A DNA stretch of 64,000 bases, from positions 124,001 to 188,000 of the forward strand of contig CAIVZZ010000003.1 of the NCBI GenBank assembly GCA_903910555.1, in the 5' to 3' direction. This document shows, in pieces, positions 62,580 to 64,000 of the stretch. This DNA is from an uncultured Gemmatimonadota bacterium. Lineage in GTDB: Bacteria > Gemmatimonadota > Gemmatimonadetes > Gemmatimonadales > Gemmatimonadaceae. Within the stretch, counting starts at the first letter, position 1, and each line of letters starts with the position of its first letter. Under the pieces are notes generated by a model. The model saw only the letters and a list, made by a program, of their open reading frames with translations, searched no databases and was not told where the DNA came from. The position numbers and the translations under genes are program-made.

Positions 62580-62711
62580 AGCTCCCAGCTCGCCAGCTCA
62601 GTGCTTAGCCGTGTCATAGCTCCAGCTGATCGCGTCACGGCGGGGCTCAGAGCTTGAGCTTTGAAAAGGCCAAGCGGGGAGCTGACGAGCTTGGCGCTTG
62701 AACAGTGAGCT
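62580..62711 (+). repeat. Direct repeat B flanking the four-helix-bundle gene
   Basis: Second copy of the 132-bp repeat, same orientation as copy A, start-to-start distance 579 bp. 83 nt separate it from the four-helix-bundle start; these probably hold that gene's promoter. Between copy B and the DUF305 start only 54 nt remain. Confidence 0.92.
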
Positions 62712-62765
62712 CATAAACCCAGCCATGGATTGATCGCATCCCGATTGCGGTGCATCTTACTCCAT

Positions 62766-63368
62766 ATGATCAGCCGCCCCCGCCTTTTGATCGCAGTCAT
62801 TGCGTTGTGCAGTTCGCCGCTCGTGGCGCACGCGCAGGGAGATATGTCCGGCATGAATATGCCCGGCCATATCATGATCCCGAGCGGATCGATCATCACC
62901 GTAGCCGATGTCGAATTCATGCAGGGGATGATCGCCCACCATGCCCAGGCCATCTATATGAGCCGCATGGCTGATGCGCATGGCGCGAACCCCCGCCTGC
63001 TGCGGCTCGCGACCAAGATTGATCAGTCGCAGGTCGCGGAGATTCGCATAATGCAGGACTGGCTCCGCCGGTGGGACCAGTTCGCGCCCGATACCTCATC
63101 GTGGCGCACGATGCATATGTCCGGGATGCTCACCGCAGAGCAGTTGAAAACTCTCGAGTCATCGAAAGGCGTAGACTTCGACCGAAATTTTCTCGTGATG
63201 ATGATCCAGCATCACAACGGCGCGCTCAAGATGGTCGCGGATCTTTTCGCCACACCGCGCGCCGGTCAGGAAGTCGACGTCTCCGTGTTTGCGAACGATG
63301 TCGTATCCGTGCAGACCGCCGAGATTGGTGTCATGCAGCAGATGCTCGCGCAGTTACCTGAGAAATAG
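62766..63368 (+). CDS. DUF305 exported protein
   Basis: 200 residues from ATG 62766 with a signal peptide (MISRPRLLIAVIALCSSPLVAHAQ). The two DUF305 motifs are FMQGMIAHHAQAIYMSRMA and FDRNFLVMMIQHHNGALKM; a His/Met-rich stretch (GDMSGMNMPGHIM) precedes them. The HH pairs and Met suggest metal (copper) binding in the periplasm. It may form a unit with the LVIVD gene 36 nt downstream. Confidence 0.93.
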   Translation: MISRPRLLIAVIALCSSPLVAHAQGDMSGMNMPGHIMIPSGSIITVADVEFMQGMIAHHAQAIYMSRMADAHGANPRLLRLATKIDQSQVAEIRIMQDWLRRWDQFAPDTSSWRTMHMSGMLTAEQLKTLESSKGVDFDRNFLVMMIQHHNGALKMVADLFATPRAGQEVDVSVFANDVVSVQTAEIGVMQQMLAQLPEK

Positions 63369-63404
63369 AATAAAAACCGCCCCCATCATCTGGAGTATTT
63401 CGTG

Positions 63405-64000
63405 ATGCAGAACGTTCGCAGGATTGCAGCGCTCACCGCTGCCGTCATAGTTCCCGCGCTGCTCGCTGCGCAGACTTACCCGACCGGCAACGATCCTCGC
63501 AACGGACTCAAATCCGGCCGCCTCGACGCCGGAACGGCGGCGAGCAACATGCGCCAGGTCTCGTTCTCGCCGAAGCCCGCGCAGTTCGACACCGTGCGTG
63601 GCCTGACGTTCATCAACTCCGACATGGCGTTCGGCACGCACTTCGTCTATCAGGGAAACTTCGCGGGATTCTCCATTTGGGACGTGACGAGTCCCGAGAA
63701 ACCCGTGCTTGCATCGGTGGTCGAGTGCATCACGTCGCAGGGCGACCCCTCAATCATCGGCAACCTCCTGTTCATCTCCGCCGAGGGCGGCGGCAACCGG
63801 AATGATTGCGGCAAGGGCGGCGTGCAGAATCCGAAGGATCACATGGCGGGCGTTCGCATCTTTGACGTCTCGAACCCGCGCGCGCCAAGGCTCGTGAAGA
63901 ACGTGCAGACGTGCAAAGGCTCTCACACGCACACCGTTGTCCCGAGTCCAACAGACAAGAACATCGTCTATCTGTACGTGTCGGGAAATCAGGGCGCGCG
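63405..64000 (+). CDS. LVIVD-repeat exported protein, 3'-truncated
   Basis: Open from ATG 63405 (GGAG at 63392-63395) to the window edge without stop, ~198 residues. Signal peptide (MQNVRRIAALTAAVIVPALLAA). Repeats: GFSIWDVTSPEKPVLASVVE and GVRIFDVSNPRAPRLVKNVQ match LVIVD/choice-of-anchor propeller units. The gene continues outside the window. Probably a surface or periplasmic beta-propeller. Confidence 0.85.
   Translation, partial: MQNVRRIAALTAAVIVPALLAAQTYPTGNDPRNGLKSGRLDAGTAASNMRQVSFSPKPAQFDTVRGLTFINSDMAFGTHFVYQGNFAGFSIWDVTSPEKPVLASVVECITSQGDPSIIGNLLFISAEGGGNRNDCGKGGVQNPKDHMAGVRIFDVSNPRAPRLVKNVQTCKGSHTHTVVPSPTDKNIVYLYVSGNQGA

Overview
The window is GC-rich, densely coded DNA, and its gene content points to a member of the Gemmatimonadota or a close relative. 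The evidence is an ADOP-type duplicated ABC permease, a sortilin-like BNR/WD40 exported protein, plug-only carboxypeptidase-regulatory-like exported proteins, many twin-arginine or Sec-exported oxidoreductases, a B12-dependent ribonucleotide reductase and a Bat-like operon with a DUF4175 protein. This placement is inference from gene families; no rRNA is present. I found no tRNA, CRISPR array, insertion-sequence transposase or prophage.

Layout. 1-8.5 kb: 3' part of a peptidase-MA/TolB-propeller/beta-barrel protein, a gamma-carbonic-anhydrase-like protein, nrdJ with a strong terminator, a C-terminally short NAD-epimerase and two unknown exported or membrane proteins. 8.6-21.8 kb: cupin protein, ADOP permease, two proteins with beta-lactamase-like domains that have lost the SxxK motif (one fused to a cyanophycinase-like peptidase), a YncE/alkaline-phosphatase-type protein, a lipid-kinase-family protein and a ClC channel. 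21.9-25.3 kb: quinone oxidoreductase, SDR and a TAT-exported Gfo/Idh/MocA protein. 25.4-31.2 kb, minus strand: six genes with every junction overlapping by 4 nt (RraA-like aldolase, class V aminotransferase, dicarboxylate/amino-acid symporter, aconitase-family large and small subunits, exported metallo-hydrolase), with copies of one repeat at both ends. 31.4-44.1 kb: YXWGXW lipoprotein, aldo/keto reductase, exported propeller proteins, cupin, SDR, a 253-nt near-palindrome ahead of a DEAD-box helicase, a plug-only receptor-like protein, and a heme A synthase/threonine dehydratase pair. 44.3-60.8 kb, plus strand: a ten-gene run made of a Bat/MoxR-type membrane system followed by msrB, msrA and a PQQ dehydrogenase. 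60.9-64 kb: alcohol dehydrogenase, a small four-helix-bundle gene between two 132-bp direct repeats, a DUF305 protein and a cut-off LVIVD-repeat protein.

How the genes work together. The six-gene minus-strand operon has the parts of a complete small catabolic route: uptake, transamination, hydro-lyase and aldol cleavage. A gamma-substituted glutamate degraded to pyruvate would fit, but that is inference. The plus-strand run joins an envelope-stress/aerotolerance complex (VWA proteins, MoxR ATPase, DUF58, TPR-metallopeptidase, caspase-like protein) to methionine-sulfoxide repair. The strongest unexplained structures are the C-free 253-nt hairpin, the repeat-bracketed operon and the repeat-bracketed four-helix-bundle gene.
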